In this document: one piece after another, positions 17,407 to 26,327 of the stretch
Numbering within the stretch: position 1 is the first letter of the stretch
How the letters are laid out: every line of letters starts with the position of its first letter
Assembly: GCA_945860265.1 (NCBI GenBank)
Contig: CAMAQF010000004.1
Location: 25,635 to 89,634 of the forward strand
Source of the DNA: Emticicia agri
GTDB taxonomy: Bacteria > Bacteroidota > Bacteroidia > Cytophagales > Spirosomataceae
Reading direction: 5' to 3'
DNA length: 64,000 nt
Program-made: the position numbers and the translations under genes
Notes under the pieces: generated by a model
The model's input: only the letters and a program-made list of their open reading frames with translations
Databases searched by the model: none
What the model was told of the DNA's origin: nothing

Positions 17407-18636
17407 ATGAATAAAGTTTTCTTATACAGTTTTACTCTGCTTTTTTCAATAATTTTCCCGATTTGTTTTGCACAAAAAAACAAAACTGAAGCATATTTTC
17501 CTGCTTATAACCAATGGATTTCAAAGAATCCCACTGAATTAGGACTTAATATAGATAAAATAAATGAAACCATAAAATTTGCCAAAGATAATGAAATAAA
17601 AAATCCAAGAAATATGGAAGTGTCTCATTATCAGTCTTTTGGAAAAGAACCTTTCGGTTTTGCGGTTGGACCTTTTGCCGAGCGAGGCGAACCAACAGGT
17701 TTAATTATTCACAAAGGTTATATTGTGGCTCAGTGGGGAGAACCAAACCGCTGCGATATTACACATAGTGTGACAAAAAGTTTTTTATCAAGTGTTGTTG
17801 GATTAGCTGTTGATCGTAGCCTAATCAAAAATGTTTCGGATACGGTTGCTCCATACGTTCCACCAATCGAAATTTATGGAAACCCAGTCAACCGTTCGGC
17901 TGATGAGTTTGGAAAGCCAGAATTACTGCAACTTTTTGATACACCTCATAATAAAACGATTACTTGGAATTCACTTCTTCGTCAAACTAGCGATTGGGAA
18001 GGTACACTTTGGGGGAAACCAGATTGGGCTGACCGCCCAGACAAAGATGCTACAAAATGGCTAAATAGACCCAGAAATAAACAAGGAAGCTTTTATGAAT
18101 ATAATGATGTGAGAGTTAATGTACTTTCTTTAGCGGCACTGAGCGTTTGGAGAAAACCTTTGCCACAAGTTTTGAAAGAGAACTTAATGGATAAAATAGG
18201 TGCTTCAAATACCTGGCGTTGGACGGGCTATCGAAACTCTTGGATTGTCTTGGATGGGCAAGCCGTTCAGTCAGTTAGTGGAGGTGGACATTGGGGTGGA
18301 GGAATGTTTATTAATGCATTTGACATGGGGCGTTTTGGTTTGCTCTCATTAAATAGGGGAAAATGGAAAGACCAACAGGTTTTATCAGAAAACTGGGTAA
18401 ATCAAGCACTTACACCCACACCTGCTCAACCTACTTATGGTTATATGAATTGGTTTTTGAATACAGACCAAAAACTCTTACCGAGTGCTTCAGCAAAATC
18501 ATTTTATCATCTCGGAAACGGCACAAATTTGATTTATATTGACCCGGAGCATGATTTGGTAATGGTTGTTAGATGGATTTCTTCTGAGGCAATGGATGGC
18601 ATAGTAAAGAAAGTTTTAGAAGCATTTCCAAAATAA
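17407..18636 (+). CDS. Secreted serine hydrolase, class C beta-lactamase-like
   Basis: A 409-residue protein with a signal peptide (…IFPICFAQ|KN) and a penicillin-binding-protein fold. The SxxK motif is SVTK (S121, K124, in THSVTKSFLSSVVG). A tyrosine region (FYEYNDVRVN) and the third-box HLG (YHLGNGTN) are present. Members include esterases, D-amino peptidases and true beta-lactamases. Environmental Bacteroidota copies in sugar clusters are usually esterase-like. It starts 88 bp after the divergent DoxX gene. No resistance function is implied. Confidence 0.85.
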   Translation: MNKVFLYSFTLLFSIIFPICFAQKNKTEAYFPAYNQWISKNPTELGLNIDKINETIKFAKDNEIKNPRNMEVSHYQSFGKEPFGFAVGPFAERGEPTGLIIHKGYIVAQWGEPNRCDITHSVTKSFLSSVVGLAVDRSLIKNVSDTVAPYVPPIEIYGNPVNRSADEFGKPELLQLFDTPHNKTITWNSLLRQTSDWEGTLWGKPDWADRPDKDATKWLNRPRNKQGSFYEYNDVRVNVLSLAALSVWRKPLPQVLKENLMDKIGASNTWRWTGYRNSWIVLDGQAVQSVSGGGHWGGGMFINAFDMGRFGLLSLNRGKWKDQQVLSENWVNQALTPTPAQPTYGYMNWFLNTDQKLLPSASAKSFYHLGNGTNLIYIDPEHDLVMVVRWISSEAMDGIVKKVLEAFPK

Positions 18637-18682
18637 ATAAGCTTATTTTTTTTTATACTTATCTATTCAAAACAAATTAAAA

Positions 18683-19432
18683 ATGAAAAAAATCAACCTA
18701 ATTTTATTCTTCTTATTTTTAGCTATTGGTGCGTTTGCCCAAGTAAAAAAAGAATTTTATGAACTTCGTACCTACGAATTAAAGTTTGGTTCGTCACGTA
18801 CAAATATCGAAAATTATTTTAAAAATGCTCTTTTTCCGACTTTGAATAAATACGGCGTAAAAAACATTGGAGCATTTGGAGAAATGGGACTTTCTGACCC
18901 TGGAAAAATCTATATATTGATTCCTTATGCTTCAATTGAAGAGTTTTCGAGAGTTAATGAAAAAATTAAAGCGGATGAAGATTTCCTGAAAGCAACTCAA
19001 GAATATAATGCTTTACCACCCGAAAAAGCTCCATATACTCGTTTTACATCTTCAATTATGAATGCTTTTGACGGAATACCACAGTTGGTAAAACCAACTA
19101 CTGACCAAAAAATATTTGAATTAAGAATTTATCAAAGCTATTCAGAGGATGCAGCTCGTCGTAAAAGAAAAATGTTCAATGATGAAGAATTGAAGATTTT
19201 CAGAGATACTAAACTCAATTCGGTGTTTTTCGGAGAGGTTATTGCAGGTGAATACATGCCATGCCTCACTTATATGTTGGCTTTCAAAAACATGGAAGAA
19301 CGTGATGCTAATTGGAAAGTTTTTAGTGCAAACCCAGATTGGAAACGTATTTCAAGTGCTGCCGAATATGCCAATTCAGTTTCGCATATCATCAGAGTTT
19401 TCTTAGTGCCTTTATCTTATACTCAACTCTAA
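18683..19432 (+). CDS. Secreted NIPSNAP-family protein
   Basis: A 249-residue protein with a signal peptide (…FLAIGAFAQ|VKK) and two ferredoxin-like alpha/beta repeats typical of NIPSNAP. The first begins FYELRTYELKFGSSR and the second IFELRIYQSYSEDAARRK. Its biochemical role is unknown; exported copies are common in Bacteroidota sugar-acid and oligosaccharide clusters. The next gene starts 4 bp after its stop codon, so the two are surely co-transcribed. Confidence 0.85.
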   Translation: MKKINLILFFLFLAIGAFAQVKKEFYELRTYELKFGSSRTNIENYFKNALFPTLNKYGVKNIGAFGEMGLSDPGKIYILIPYASIEEFSRVNEKIKADEDFLKATQEYNALPPEKAPYTRFTSSIMNAFDGIPQLVKPTTDQKIFELRIYQSYSEDAARRKRKMFNDEELKIFRDTKLNSVFFGEVIAGEYMPCLTYMLAFKNMEERDANWKVFSANPDWKRISSAAEYANSVSHIIRVFLVPLSYTQL

Positions 19433-19436
19433 AATC

Positions 19437-20429
19437 ATGAAAAAATACTTCATATTCTTATTTATGATGTGCTTTGCATTATTACTGAAAGCACAAAATG
19501 AAACATTCGCTGAGAAATTAGGCTTTCCAAAAGGAGCGAAAGTCATAATCATGCACGTTGATGACGTTGGAATGTCTTATGACTCAAACGTTGGGGCAAT
19601 CAAATCAGTTGAAGAGGGAGTTGCTACTTCAATGAGCGTTATGATGCCTTGTTCGTGGGTACCATCGTTTGTGCATTACCTTAAAAATCATCCTCAAATC
19701 GATGCGGGATTACACCTTACCTTAACTTCTGAATGGAAAGATTATCGTTGGGGTCCTTTGGCTGGTAAACCAACTGTACCGAATTTGGTCGATTCAGAGG
19801 GAGCAATGTGGCGAAGTGTTGAAGAAACTGCCAAACACGCTTCAGCAGATGATATTGAGAAAGAAATAAGAAGCCAATTGGAAAGAGCAAGAGCAATGGG
19901 TTTTGAGCCAACGCACATGGACTCTCACATGGGAACATTATTTGCACGCCAAGATTATTTAGAACGCTATTTCAAAGTTGGTATCGAAAATAAAATACCA
20001 GTTATGTTTCCTGGTGGACATGATACCATGATTTTGCGTGATGGTGCCTCAGGTTTAACAATTCAACAAGCTCAAAAAATTGGAAAAATGCTTTGGGATG
20101 CTGGTTTGCCAGTTTTAGATGATTTGCACAATATAAGTTATGGCTGGACGATGGATAAAGTAAAAAATCCAGATGAAAAGGCTTTGCAGAAATATAAAAC
20201 CCAAAAATACATTGATTCATTTAAAGATTTACAGGCAGGTGTAACTATGGTGATTATGCACTGTACTTCTCCAACTGAGGTTTTTGAACATATTTCAGAT
20301 TCGGGAAATACTCGTCGGGGTGATATGTTGGCCATGATCGACCCAGCTTTAAAAAAGTATATTCAAGACAATGGAATTATTTTGACAACTTGGAGGGAAT
20401 TGAAACAAAGAAGAGACAAAATTAAATAA
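19437..20429 (+). CDS. Secreted ChbG/HpnK (YdjC)-family carbohydrate deacetylase
   Basis: A 330-residue protein with a signal peptide (…CFALLLKAQ|NE) and a YdjC/ChbG-like barrel. Likely metal-binding motifs are HVDDVGMSYDSN near residue 37 and THMDSHMGT near 160, and the family sequence DAGLHLTLTSEW is present. Relatives deacetylate N-acetylated oligosaccharides. It sits 4 bp after the NIPSNAP gene and is followed by a strong terminator. Exact substrate is unknown. Confidence 0.87.
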   Translation: MKKYFIFLFMMCFALLLKAQNETFAEKLGFPKGAKVIIMHVDDVGMSYDSNVGAIKSVEEGVATSMSVMMPCSWVPSFVHYLKNHPQIDAGLHLTLTSEWKDYRWGPLAGKPTVPNLVDSEGAMWRSVEETAKHASADDIEKEIRSQLERARAMGFEPTHMDSHMGTLFARQDYLERYFKVGIENKIPVMFPGGHDTMILRDGASGLTIQQAQKIGKMLWDAGLPVLDDLHNISYGWTMDKVKNPDEKALQKYKTQKYIDSFKDLQAGVTMVIMHCTSPTEVFEHISDSGNTRRGDMLAMIDPALKKYIQDNGIILTTWRELKQRRDKIK

Positions 20430-20438
20430 GATTGTTTG

Positions 20439-20467
20439 CAATGCCCATTTCTTATAAATGGGCATTG
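20439..20467. terminator. Strong hairpin terminator between convergent genes
   Basis: Perfect 12-bp stem CAATGCCCATTT (20439-20450) and AAATGGGCATTG (20456-20467) with a 5-nt loop, followed by T residues. It sits between the converging deacetylase and J-domain genes and may serve both. Confidence 0.88.
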
Positions 20468-20469
20468 TT

Positions 20470-21600
20470 TTACATTCTATCGAAGACATCATTCATATCT
20501 AAACTTCTATTTTTTCTACTTTTTTGTTCTTGACGATATTTGTCAATTAGGTATTTCACCTGCACATTATCTTTATAAAACGGAGCTTGTTTCTCTTCAT
20601 TTTTGATAGTTTTCTTCAAATTTGCAATTTCTTTCCTAAACTTATTTTCTAAACTTTGGTATTTATCTGACCCATAACGGTCATAAATAGAAGGTCCAAA
20701 ATAATATCTTTGACCAAAAGAAATTACTTCCGCAAATTCTTGTTCCAACTCTGCAACTTGTTGTATCAATAGTTTTACATAATATTTGAGACTTTCATCG
20801 TTGCTATGCTCAAAGTCAGTTCCCAAGAGTTCGAGTCTTAGTCGAAGCAATTCAAAAAGGTCATCTTTTTCGTTTGCCTCCGTTATACGGTGCATCAAAA
20901 GTGTTTTTCGTTCTTTTTCTAGTTCATCTTTTTCACGGTCAGGGTGAAATGCTTTCACCAATTCCATATAAATTTGTCGACTCGTTTTGTTTAAATTCTT
21001 TGCTTCTTGTCGTTGTTTTTCTTCTTTCTCTATTTGTTTGGCTGTTTTCTTTTTACTAGCTTTTCTTGCTTCATATTTAGCTTCATCGGCTGCCACTTGT
21101 TGGTCGAGGTATTCTTGTAATTTTTCTGGGTCGCTCAAATCTGCATCATCATCGAATTTCATTTCAAAAATTGAAGAAAGTGAATCTTTTAATGTTTCAG
21201 AGGCTTTTTTATTAGCTTCCTCATAGGCTTCTTCAAAACTTATACCATCATTATGTCGTGTAAAAATTTCTTCTAGTTCAGGTGAATCTGTTCTGTTTAT
21301 TAGCTCGCTGATCCACTCAATTATCATTTCAGAAAGTGTATCATTGTCACGCTTTTTGAATATATTTTGTTGAAAAAGAGCATCTAAGTAAAATATTTTT
21401 TTAACCTGTACCTCGATTAGTTTTTTCTCCAACGGAAAAATTTCAGAAGTAATCTTTACTTGAATTTGGTCCATTTCAGCTTTCACAAATACAATTTCCC
21501 TTTTCAATCGATCTATTTTCTGAATATTGGTATTAAATTGTTTTTGTAGTTTTGTTAAAATTGCCGAATTTTCTGTTTTAATTTGAATAAGTTCTTGCAT
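20470..21600 (-). CDS. Coiled-coil protein with an internal J-like (HPD) domain
   Basis: A 376-residue cytoplasmic protein without signal or membrane segments. Residues 1-70 form a predicted coiled coil. A lysine/glutamate-rich stretch (about 170-205) leads into a J-domain-like segment (IYMELVKAFHPDREKDE) with the diagnostic HPD at 219-221, then further helices and a charged C-terminus. The HPD tripeptide is what J-proteins use to stimulate DnaK ATPase. No zinc finger or DnaJ C-domain is present. It is probably monocistronic and its client is unknown. Confidence 0.7.
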   Translation of the reverse strand: MQELIQIKTENSAILTKLQKQFNTNIQKIDRLKREIVFVKAEMDQIQVKITSEIFPLEKKLIEVQVKKIFYLDALFQQNIFKKRDNDTLSEMIIEWISELINRTDSPELEEIFTRHNDGISFEEAYEEANKKASETLKDSLSSIFEMKFDDDADLSDPEKLQEYLDQQVAADEAKYEARKASKKKTAKQIEKEEKQRQEAKNLNKTSRQIYMELVKAFHPDREKDELEKERKTLLMHRITEANEKDDLFELLRLRLELLGTDFEHSNDESLKYYVKLLIQQVAELEQEFAEVISFGQRYYFGPSIYDRYGSDKYQSLENKFRKEIANLKKTIKNEEKQAPFYKDNVQVKYLIDKYRQEQKSRKNRSLDMNDVFDRM

Positions 21601-22087
21601 AGATATAAAATTTGATGATTTTGAGATAAGTTGCTGTTTATGATTAGTTTATATCAGTAGAAAACTTAGAGTTCAAACCTCTTTCGAGCTAGCATTTCAG
21701 TAGAAAATGAATTGTTTGCTACTAATATGCTACCCCGAATGGGGTCAAACAAAATCACGATAATATAAACTATTTTCAGCCATATACTTACAAAAAGAAC
21801 AAGTTATTAGTGCTTGAAAATAATTAGTTTGTTGAGTTATTTGTATTTAAAGTGCTTGTATTCAGCATTTTACGAAAACTACAACGACCTGCTTAAATAA
21901 ATGTAGATTCATTTTATGGATGCAAGATATTAGAATATAAGTGTTTTATCAAATAAATTTATTAACAAAAAAACTATTCTTGACATTTTGTCAATAGAAA
22001 GAAATCTTAATAGCGGATATAGATTTCAAAAATATTTCAGTTTAAAATTCGTTGTATTTGTACCAATCAGAATTAATTTATTTATAT
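21601..22087. other. Intergenic region without a clear gene
   Basis: This 487-bp gap between divergent genes holds no convincing ORF. It contains a small ACCCC-GAAT-GGGGT hairpin (21732-21745), two copies of CAGTAGAAAA about 47 nt apart, and the inverted repeat listed at 21980-21994. It may include decayed repeat sequence. Confidence 0.4.
21980..21994. promoter_or_regulatory. TTGACA-TTT-TGTCAA inverted repeat upstream of the LVIVD lipoprotein cluster
   Basis: Perfect 6-bp arms (21980-21985 and 21989-21994) around TTT, about 95 bp upstream of the lipoprotein start at 22088. This is a candidate operator for a small dimeric regulator. The resemblance of TTGACA to a sigma-70 -35 box is probably irrelevant in this phylum. 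Confidence 0.3.
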
Positions 22088-22675
22088 ATGGTAGCAATAA
22101 AAAATATTTTAAGTTTAGTATTAGTTTCTTTAATTTTTCTGAATTGCTCTAAAATTGAAGATTTTAAAAGCAAAGATGCTGTAAATAAAGGTGAAAGCTA
22201 TCGAATTAAAACAAAATTGACCTTAGCTCAATCACAAAATTATATGATTGAGTCCCCTAGAACAATCGTTAATGCTGGACGTATATTTATTGAGGGCGAT
22301 TATCTTTTTATTGGTGAATTTGGCTTAGGTATACATGTTTTAGATAATACCTTGCCCACCATTCCTCTACCATTGGCATTTTTGAGTATTCCTGCCAGCA
22401 CCGATTACTTCGTTAAGAATGATGTTTTGATAGTTGATAATGGGAATGACCTCGTTTCAATGGCAATAGATTCTTTGGATAAATTGATAAAGAAAGAAAA
22501 AACAATTGTCGAACTTAATCGTAGCCTATTAGTAAATAAGCGAACCTCAAAAGTTTTTGTTTATCCAAACTATCCTATTCAGCAAAATGTATATTTTGAA
22601 TGCCCTGATAAAGAGCATTTTGTGGTCGCTTGGGAAAAAGGAGATTTTTTAAATGTCTCCAATTGTTATCGTTAA
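22088..22675 (+). CDS. LVIVD-repeat-like beta-propeller lipoprotein
   Basis: About 195 residues from the ATG at 22088. This is preferred over an in-frame ATG at 22052 because it gives a proper lipoprotein signal with lipobox FLNC (…LVSLIFLN|CSK). The mature part contains an LVIVD-type blade (GRIFIEGDYLFIGEFGLGIH, then LVSMAIDSLDK). The copy is short, perhaps half a propeller. It is the first of four same-strand genes encoding envelope proteins. No enzymatic role is suggested by the family. Confidence 0.65.
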   Translation: MVAIKNILSLVLVSLIFLNCSKIEDFKSKDAVNKGESYRIKTKLTLAQSQNYMIESPRTIVNAGRIFIEGDYLFIGEFGLGIHVLDNTLPTIPLPLAFLSIPASTDYFVKNDVLIVDNGNDLVSMAIDSLDKLIKKEKTIVELNRSLLVNKRTSKVFVYPNYPIQQNVYFECPDKEHFVVAWEKGDFLNVSNCYR

Positions 22676-22708
22676 AGAAATAAATATCAACAATACTCTA
22701 CAAATTTA

Positions 22709-23461
22709 ATGTCAAAAATCCCTTATTTTTTTGTAATTCTGCTGTTTTTTGTGTCGTGCAAAGGCTATCTCGCTCCTGAGCCTATCCGTATAGTCGGTAG
22801 TCAAAAAGAATTTCAGCATTTTCATCCTACAAGTAATCCTTTACAGTATTTTGTGTTGGCAAATCGCACAATTAATTTTTTAAATGTTAATACTCCCTTA
22901 ACTTTAAATCTCAGTTCGGTTTTACCGCTCGAAATAGATTTTGAGAAAGTGGCTGGCAATACAGATACTTTGTTTGTGCAGACTGCTTCTGAATTGAAAA
23001 TGATGCACCTCGACGCAAGTGCATGGCGAGAATTAGGGGTAATCAGGGACTTAAAACCTTGTGATAATTTTTTAACAATGAATAAATTCATAGTTATCGC
23101 AAAAGGAAATGATGTTTGTAGAACCAGCAATGAAGTGCCAACAATTACCGTTTATAAATCAGAAAGCCTTGCAGTTCCAGTTTATAGTATTGTTGCGAAC
23201 AGGTCTTTAGTTACAAAAAGTTATACTTTACAGCGTTATGGAAAAACAATATTTGTAGCTGACCCAATTGATGGTTTAGCTATTTATGATATTTCGGCAA
23301 CTGGCAAACTAACAATAATCTCAAACTATCCGCAGATAAAAACAGACCGTATTGACATTTTTGAATCAAAAAAGATTGCTATTTTTAAAACCTTAAAAGG
23401 GATTACTCAGTATTCATTAGCCGATTTGAAAAACTTGAAAGAACTTAGTAGCGTAAAATGA
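22709..23461 (+). CDS. Putative LVIVD-like lipoprotein
   Basis: A 250-residue lipoprotein with lipobox FVSC (…LLFFVS|CKG). Beta-strand-rich repeats end in FVADPIDGLAIYDISATG and GITQYSLADLKN, the form of LVIVD-like propeller blades. It lies 33 bp after the previous gene and overlaps the next start by 4 bp (ATGA), showing translational coupling. It may complete or partner the short propeller encoded upstream. Confidence 0.6.
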   Translation: MSKIPYFFVILLFFVSCKGYLAPEPIRIVGSQKEFQHFHPTSNPLQYFVLANRTINFLNVNTPLTLNLSSVLPLEIDFEKVAGNTDTLFVQTASELKMMHLDASAWRELGVIRDLKPCDNFLTMNKFIVIAKGNDVCRTSNEVPTITVYKSESLAVPVYSIVANRSLVTKSYTLQRYGKTIFVADPIDGLAIYDISATGKLTIISNYPQIKTDRIDIFESKKIAIFKTLKGITQYSLADLKNLKELSSVK

Positions 23462-24168
23462 AAAACAGAGCTATGAATAAATATTTTGTATATGGTTTTG
23501 TGACATTTTTTTGTTTACAAACTGCAGTTGCACAAAAACGTGAACCGATTTCTTTTACGCATCAACCTATTTTGTTATTGAAATTTACGCCTTTGCCATT
23601 ACTTGCAACTGAAAATGCGTTTCAGATTGGTGCAGAGTTAGCTCCCCCAATTGGTAAAATAAGTTTTAATTTTGACTATGGAATAGGTAAAGGAAAACTG
23701 AATGTTGATAAATATATTCGAAAAAATATGCCAGATATGAAAACCCAATATTTTAGGGGTGAAATTCGAGGGTATTTTTCAGATTGGTATCCTTTTTATG
23801 CACTTGATAGAAAACCTTTTGGCCGTTATTGGGCTTTAGAATATGCTCAAAAGAAAATAAACCGTCAAGAAGTCAATGCATTGGCGATTGGAGCGGCAAG
23901 TTTGCCTAATTATGCAGTATTTGAAAAGACAAATGTCTTACAAACAGAACAAATACTCAATATTAAATGGGGAAAAAATTTACGGATCAATAGACATTTC
24001 TTTATTGATGTTTATATAGGTGCTGGTGTAAGAAAATACAAAGTGTCAAGTGAAAATGATTTGATTTTACACAGTGGTTTTTTATCGAAATGGAAGTTTT
24101 GGGAAGTAGGAAGTAAAGGGATATTACCAAACGCAACAGCTGGATTTCGACTTTGTTTAGTTATTTAA
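23458..24168 (+). CDS. Predicted outer-membrane beta-barrel protein, unknown function
   Basis: A 236-residue protein with a signal peptide (…CLQTAVAQ|KRE), alternating amphipathic strands (such as QIGAELAPPIGKISFNFDYG and FIDVYIGAGVRKY) and a hydrophobic C-terminal end suggesting a small outer-membrane barrel of the DUF3575-like kind. The start overlaps the preceding stop by 4 bp; an alternative ATG five codons in (23473) is also possible. Function is not recognised. It belongs to the lipoprotein operon at 22-24.5 kb. Confidence 0.55.
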   Translation: MKNRAMNKYFVYGFVTFFCLQTAVAQKREPISFTHQPILLLKFTPLPLLATENAFQIGAELAPPIGKISFNFDYGIGKGKLNVDKYIRKNMPDMKTQYFRGEIRGYFSDWYPFYALDRKPFGRYWALEYAQKKINRQEVNALAIGAASLPNYAVFEKTNVLQTEQILNIKWGKNLRINRHFFIDVYIGAGVRKYKVSSENDLILHSGFLSKWKFWEVGSKGILPNATAGFRLCLVI

Positions 24169-24180
24169 TTTATACTTTCA

Positions 24181-24501
24181 ATGAAAATATTGCTTATCTC
24201 GAACAGCCTTAAAAACTACTTTACTGTGCTTATTTGCACGTTAGTCTTAGCTTCTTGTTGGGCTCCACGTTGCCCAATTCAAAGTTGTAAGTCGAAATAT
24301 GAGCATAAGCATACGTCAATGGTTTCGGGTTATTTTTCTTCTCGGAAACTAAGTGTGCCTACATTCCATTTTATCTGGGATAAGAAAAAAGACAATTTAG
24401 GAACATTGAAATTAGAAATTCAACCTAAAAATGGAAAACAAGGTATGAGAAAAAAGAGTAAAAAAATTAAATTGTTTCCTTGGGAAAAAGGATATAACTA
24501 A
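24181..24501 (+). CDS. Small lipoprotein, unknown function
   Basis: A 106-residue protein with lipobox LASC (…LVLAS|CWA). Three further cysteines/histidine-rich residues follow in the first 30 mature residues (RCPIQSCKSKYEHKH). A central segment (VPTFHFIWDKK) and a very basic tail follow. It starts 12 bp after the barrel gene and is probably the last gene of the four-gene cluster. No family is recognised. Confidence 0.6.
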   Translation: MKILLISNSLKNYFTVLICTLVLASCWAPRCPIQSCKSKYEHKHTSMVSGYFSSRKLSVPTFHFIWDKKKDNLGTLKLEIQPKNGKQGMRKKSKKIKLFPWEKGYN

Positions 24502-24771
24502 TTATGTTTATTTAACTTTCCTATTAAATAACTAAAAACCTATTGTCTTTAGTCTGTTAGGTCAAACCAACGAGTTTAAAAAAAGCCTGCATTGGTCTGC
24601 TTTCAGAATGCCGTAGTTATTCTACAAGTAGGTTTCTTAGTGGTATATCTGCTGTATTCTTGTTATACCATTTATATTGGATGCTTCCACAATAAAAATC
24701 CTGCGGCTAAATGTTTATGGTTTAATTAATTATTCCCTTTTTGTCATTTTAATTGAAAACGTGTGTGTTAT

Positions 24772-25224
24772 CTAAAAATCCAAATGACAATTTAACCAAC
24801 CTTCATCAAAGCGGGTTGGGAAGTTTTTACGGTAAAAATTAATAGCAGGTTCATTCCAATCAAGTACTTGCCACATCATGCCAGTGCATTCGGTATTTTT
24901 AGCTTCTTCAATCACTTTATCGAATAGAAGTTTTCCTAAGCCATTGCCACGCATAGACTCTGTGACTACAATGTCTTCAAGGTATAAACGCTTACCTTTC
25001 CAAGTCGAATAACGATAATAATATATTGAAATTCCTTGAACAAAACCATCAACTTCGGCTACAAAGCAACCAAAGATTTTATTTTTACCAAATCCATCTT
25101 TGACCATCATCTCAACAGTATTTGTTACTTGATGAGGCTCTTTTTCATAAACTGCTAGTTCATAAACAAGCTCATATACTCGCTTAACGTCGGCTTTTTC
25201 TATTCGTCTTATCTTGATTTTCAT
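24772..25224 (-). CDS. GNAT-family N-acetyltransferase (diamine/spermidine acetyltransferase-like)
   Basis: A 150-residue single-domain GNAT. The acetyl-CoA-binding segment is ESMRGNGLGKLLF (R/Q-x-x-G-x-G/A pattern). YLEDIVV and the C-terminal NEPAINFYRK are typical of the SSAT-like subgroup, which acetylates polyamines or thialysine. The substrate remains open. It lies 36 bp downstream of the pseudouridine synthase gene on the same strand. Confidence 0.85.
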   Translation of the reverse strand: MKIKIRRIEKADVKRVYELVYELAVYEKEPHQVTNTVEMMVKDGFGKNKIFGCFVAEVDGFVQGISIYYYRYSTWKGKRLYLEDIVVTESMRGNGLGKLLFDKVIEEAKNTECTGMMWQVLDWNEPAINFYRKNFPTRFDEGWLNCHLDF

Positions 25225-25260
25225 AGAATTTTGTGTTTTATATTTAATCCAGAAGATTTT

Positions 25261-26301
25261 TCATTCATTATTCACGTATCCTTCCCATTTTTCGAGAACG
25301 GTTTTAAAATCATCGGGTAATTCGGTGTCGAACTGCATCCATTCTTTTGTTCGTGGATGCACAAAGCCCAAAGTTTTTGCATGGAGTGCCTGTCTAGGTA
25401 ATACTTCAAAGCAATTTTCAACAAATTTCTTATAGCTAGAAAACTGTTGACCTCTTAAAATTTTATCTCCACCATAATCTGAATCGCTAAAAAGGGTATG
25501 CCCTAAAAATTTCATGTGAACCCTGATTTGATGGGTTCGACCAGTTTCTAAATTACATTGAAGGAGTGAAACGTAGCGAAAATCTTTCAGAATTTTATAA
25601 TGAGTTATAGATTCTTTGCCGTATGAAGCATCCAAAAATACTTCACTCAGTTTTCTATTTTTTGGGCTACGTCCGATAAAATTATGGATAGTCCCTGTGG
25701 CTTCTTTCGGAACTCCCCAAACAAGTGCATAATAGGTGCGTTCGATTGAATGTTCGAAGAACTGTTTGGCCATAAAAGTCATCGCAAAATCATTTTTGGC
25801 AATGACCAAAAGTCCTGAAGTATCTTTATCAATGCGATGAACCAAACCTGGGCGAATCTCACCGTTACGGTGAGTTGGCAAGTTTTTAAGATAATAAATT
25901 AAACCATTAACGAGAGTACCAGACCAATTGCCAACCGCAGGATGAACAACCATTCCTGCTGGCTTATTGACAACCATTAAATCGTCGTCTTCATAAACAA
26001 TATTAAGCGGAATATCTTCTTCTAGCAACTCGAAAACTCTTGGAGGGCTGGGCAACGAAAATGTGACAACATCCAAAGGTTTTACTTTATAGCTGGCTTT
26101 GACTGTAATACCATTTACTTTTATTGCTTCTGCATCAATTGAGTTTTGGATTTTATTGCGAGAAATGTTTTTCGTGAAATGGGGCAAATATTTATCCAAA
26201 CGCATCGAGACTTGGCCTTTATCAACCACAATTCGTTGATGTTCAAATAGTTCGTCTTCTTCTTCGCTGTCAAAAATATCTTTTTCTTCGTTCATTTTCA
26301 T
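25261..26301 (-). CDS. rluD: RluA-family 23S rRNA pseudouridine synthase (RluD-like)
   Basis: A 346-residue protein: an acidic N-terminal tail, an S4 RNA-binding domain (about 30-85, SMRLDKYLPHFTKNISR), and a pseudouridine synthase domain with the family motif HRIDKDTSGLLV (catalytic D158). Two-domain S4 plus RluA proteins such as RluD modify helix 69 of 23S rRNA. Assignment to RluD rather than another RluA paralogue is from architecture. It diverges from the PLP enzyme gene at 26328. Confidence 0.85.
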   Translation of the reverse strand: MKMNEEKDIFDSEEEDELFEHQRIVVDKGQVSMRLDKYLPHFTKNISRNKIQNSIDAEAIKVNGITVKASYKVKPLDVVTFSLPSPPRVFELLEEDIPLNIVYEDDDLMVVNKPAGMVVHPAVGNWSGTLVNGLIYYLKNLPTHRNGEIRPGLVHRIDKDTSGLLVIAKNDFAMTFMAKQFFEHSIERTYYALVWGVPKEATGTIHNFIGRSPKNRKLSEVFLDASYGKESITHYKILKDFRYVSLLQCNLETGRTHQIRVHMKFLGHTLFSDSDYGGDKILRGQQFSSYKKFVENCFEVLPRQALHAKTLGFVHPRTKEWMQFDTELPDDFKTVLEKWEGYVNNE

Positions 26302-26327
26302 TAAATTTACGGCAAATTTAAGATAAA

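Noticed and set aside
17407..18636. Antibiotic-resistance beta-lactamase
   Set aside because: SxxK and HLG motifs are shared by many esterases and peptidases. Context and divergence give no support for resistance.
24502..24771. TGGTATA/TATACCA pair as a terminator
   Set aside because: 7-bp AT-rich arms with a 16-nt loop and no T run; too weak to call.
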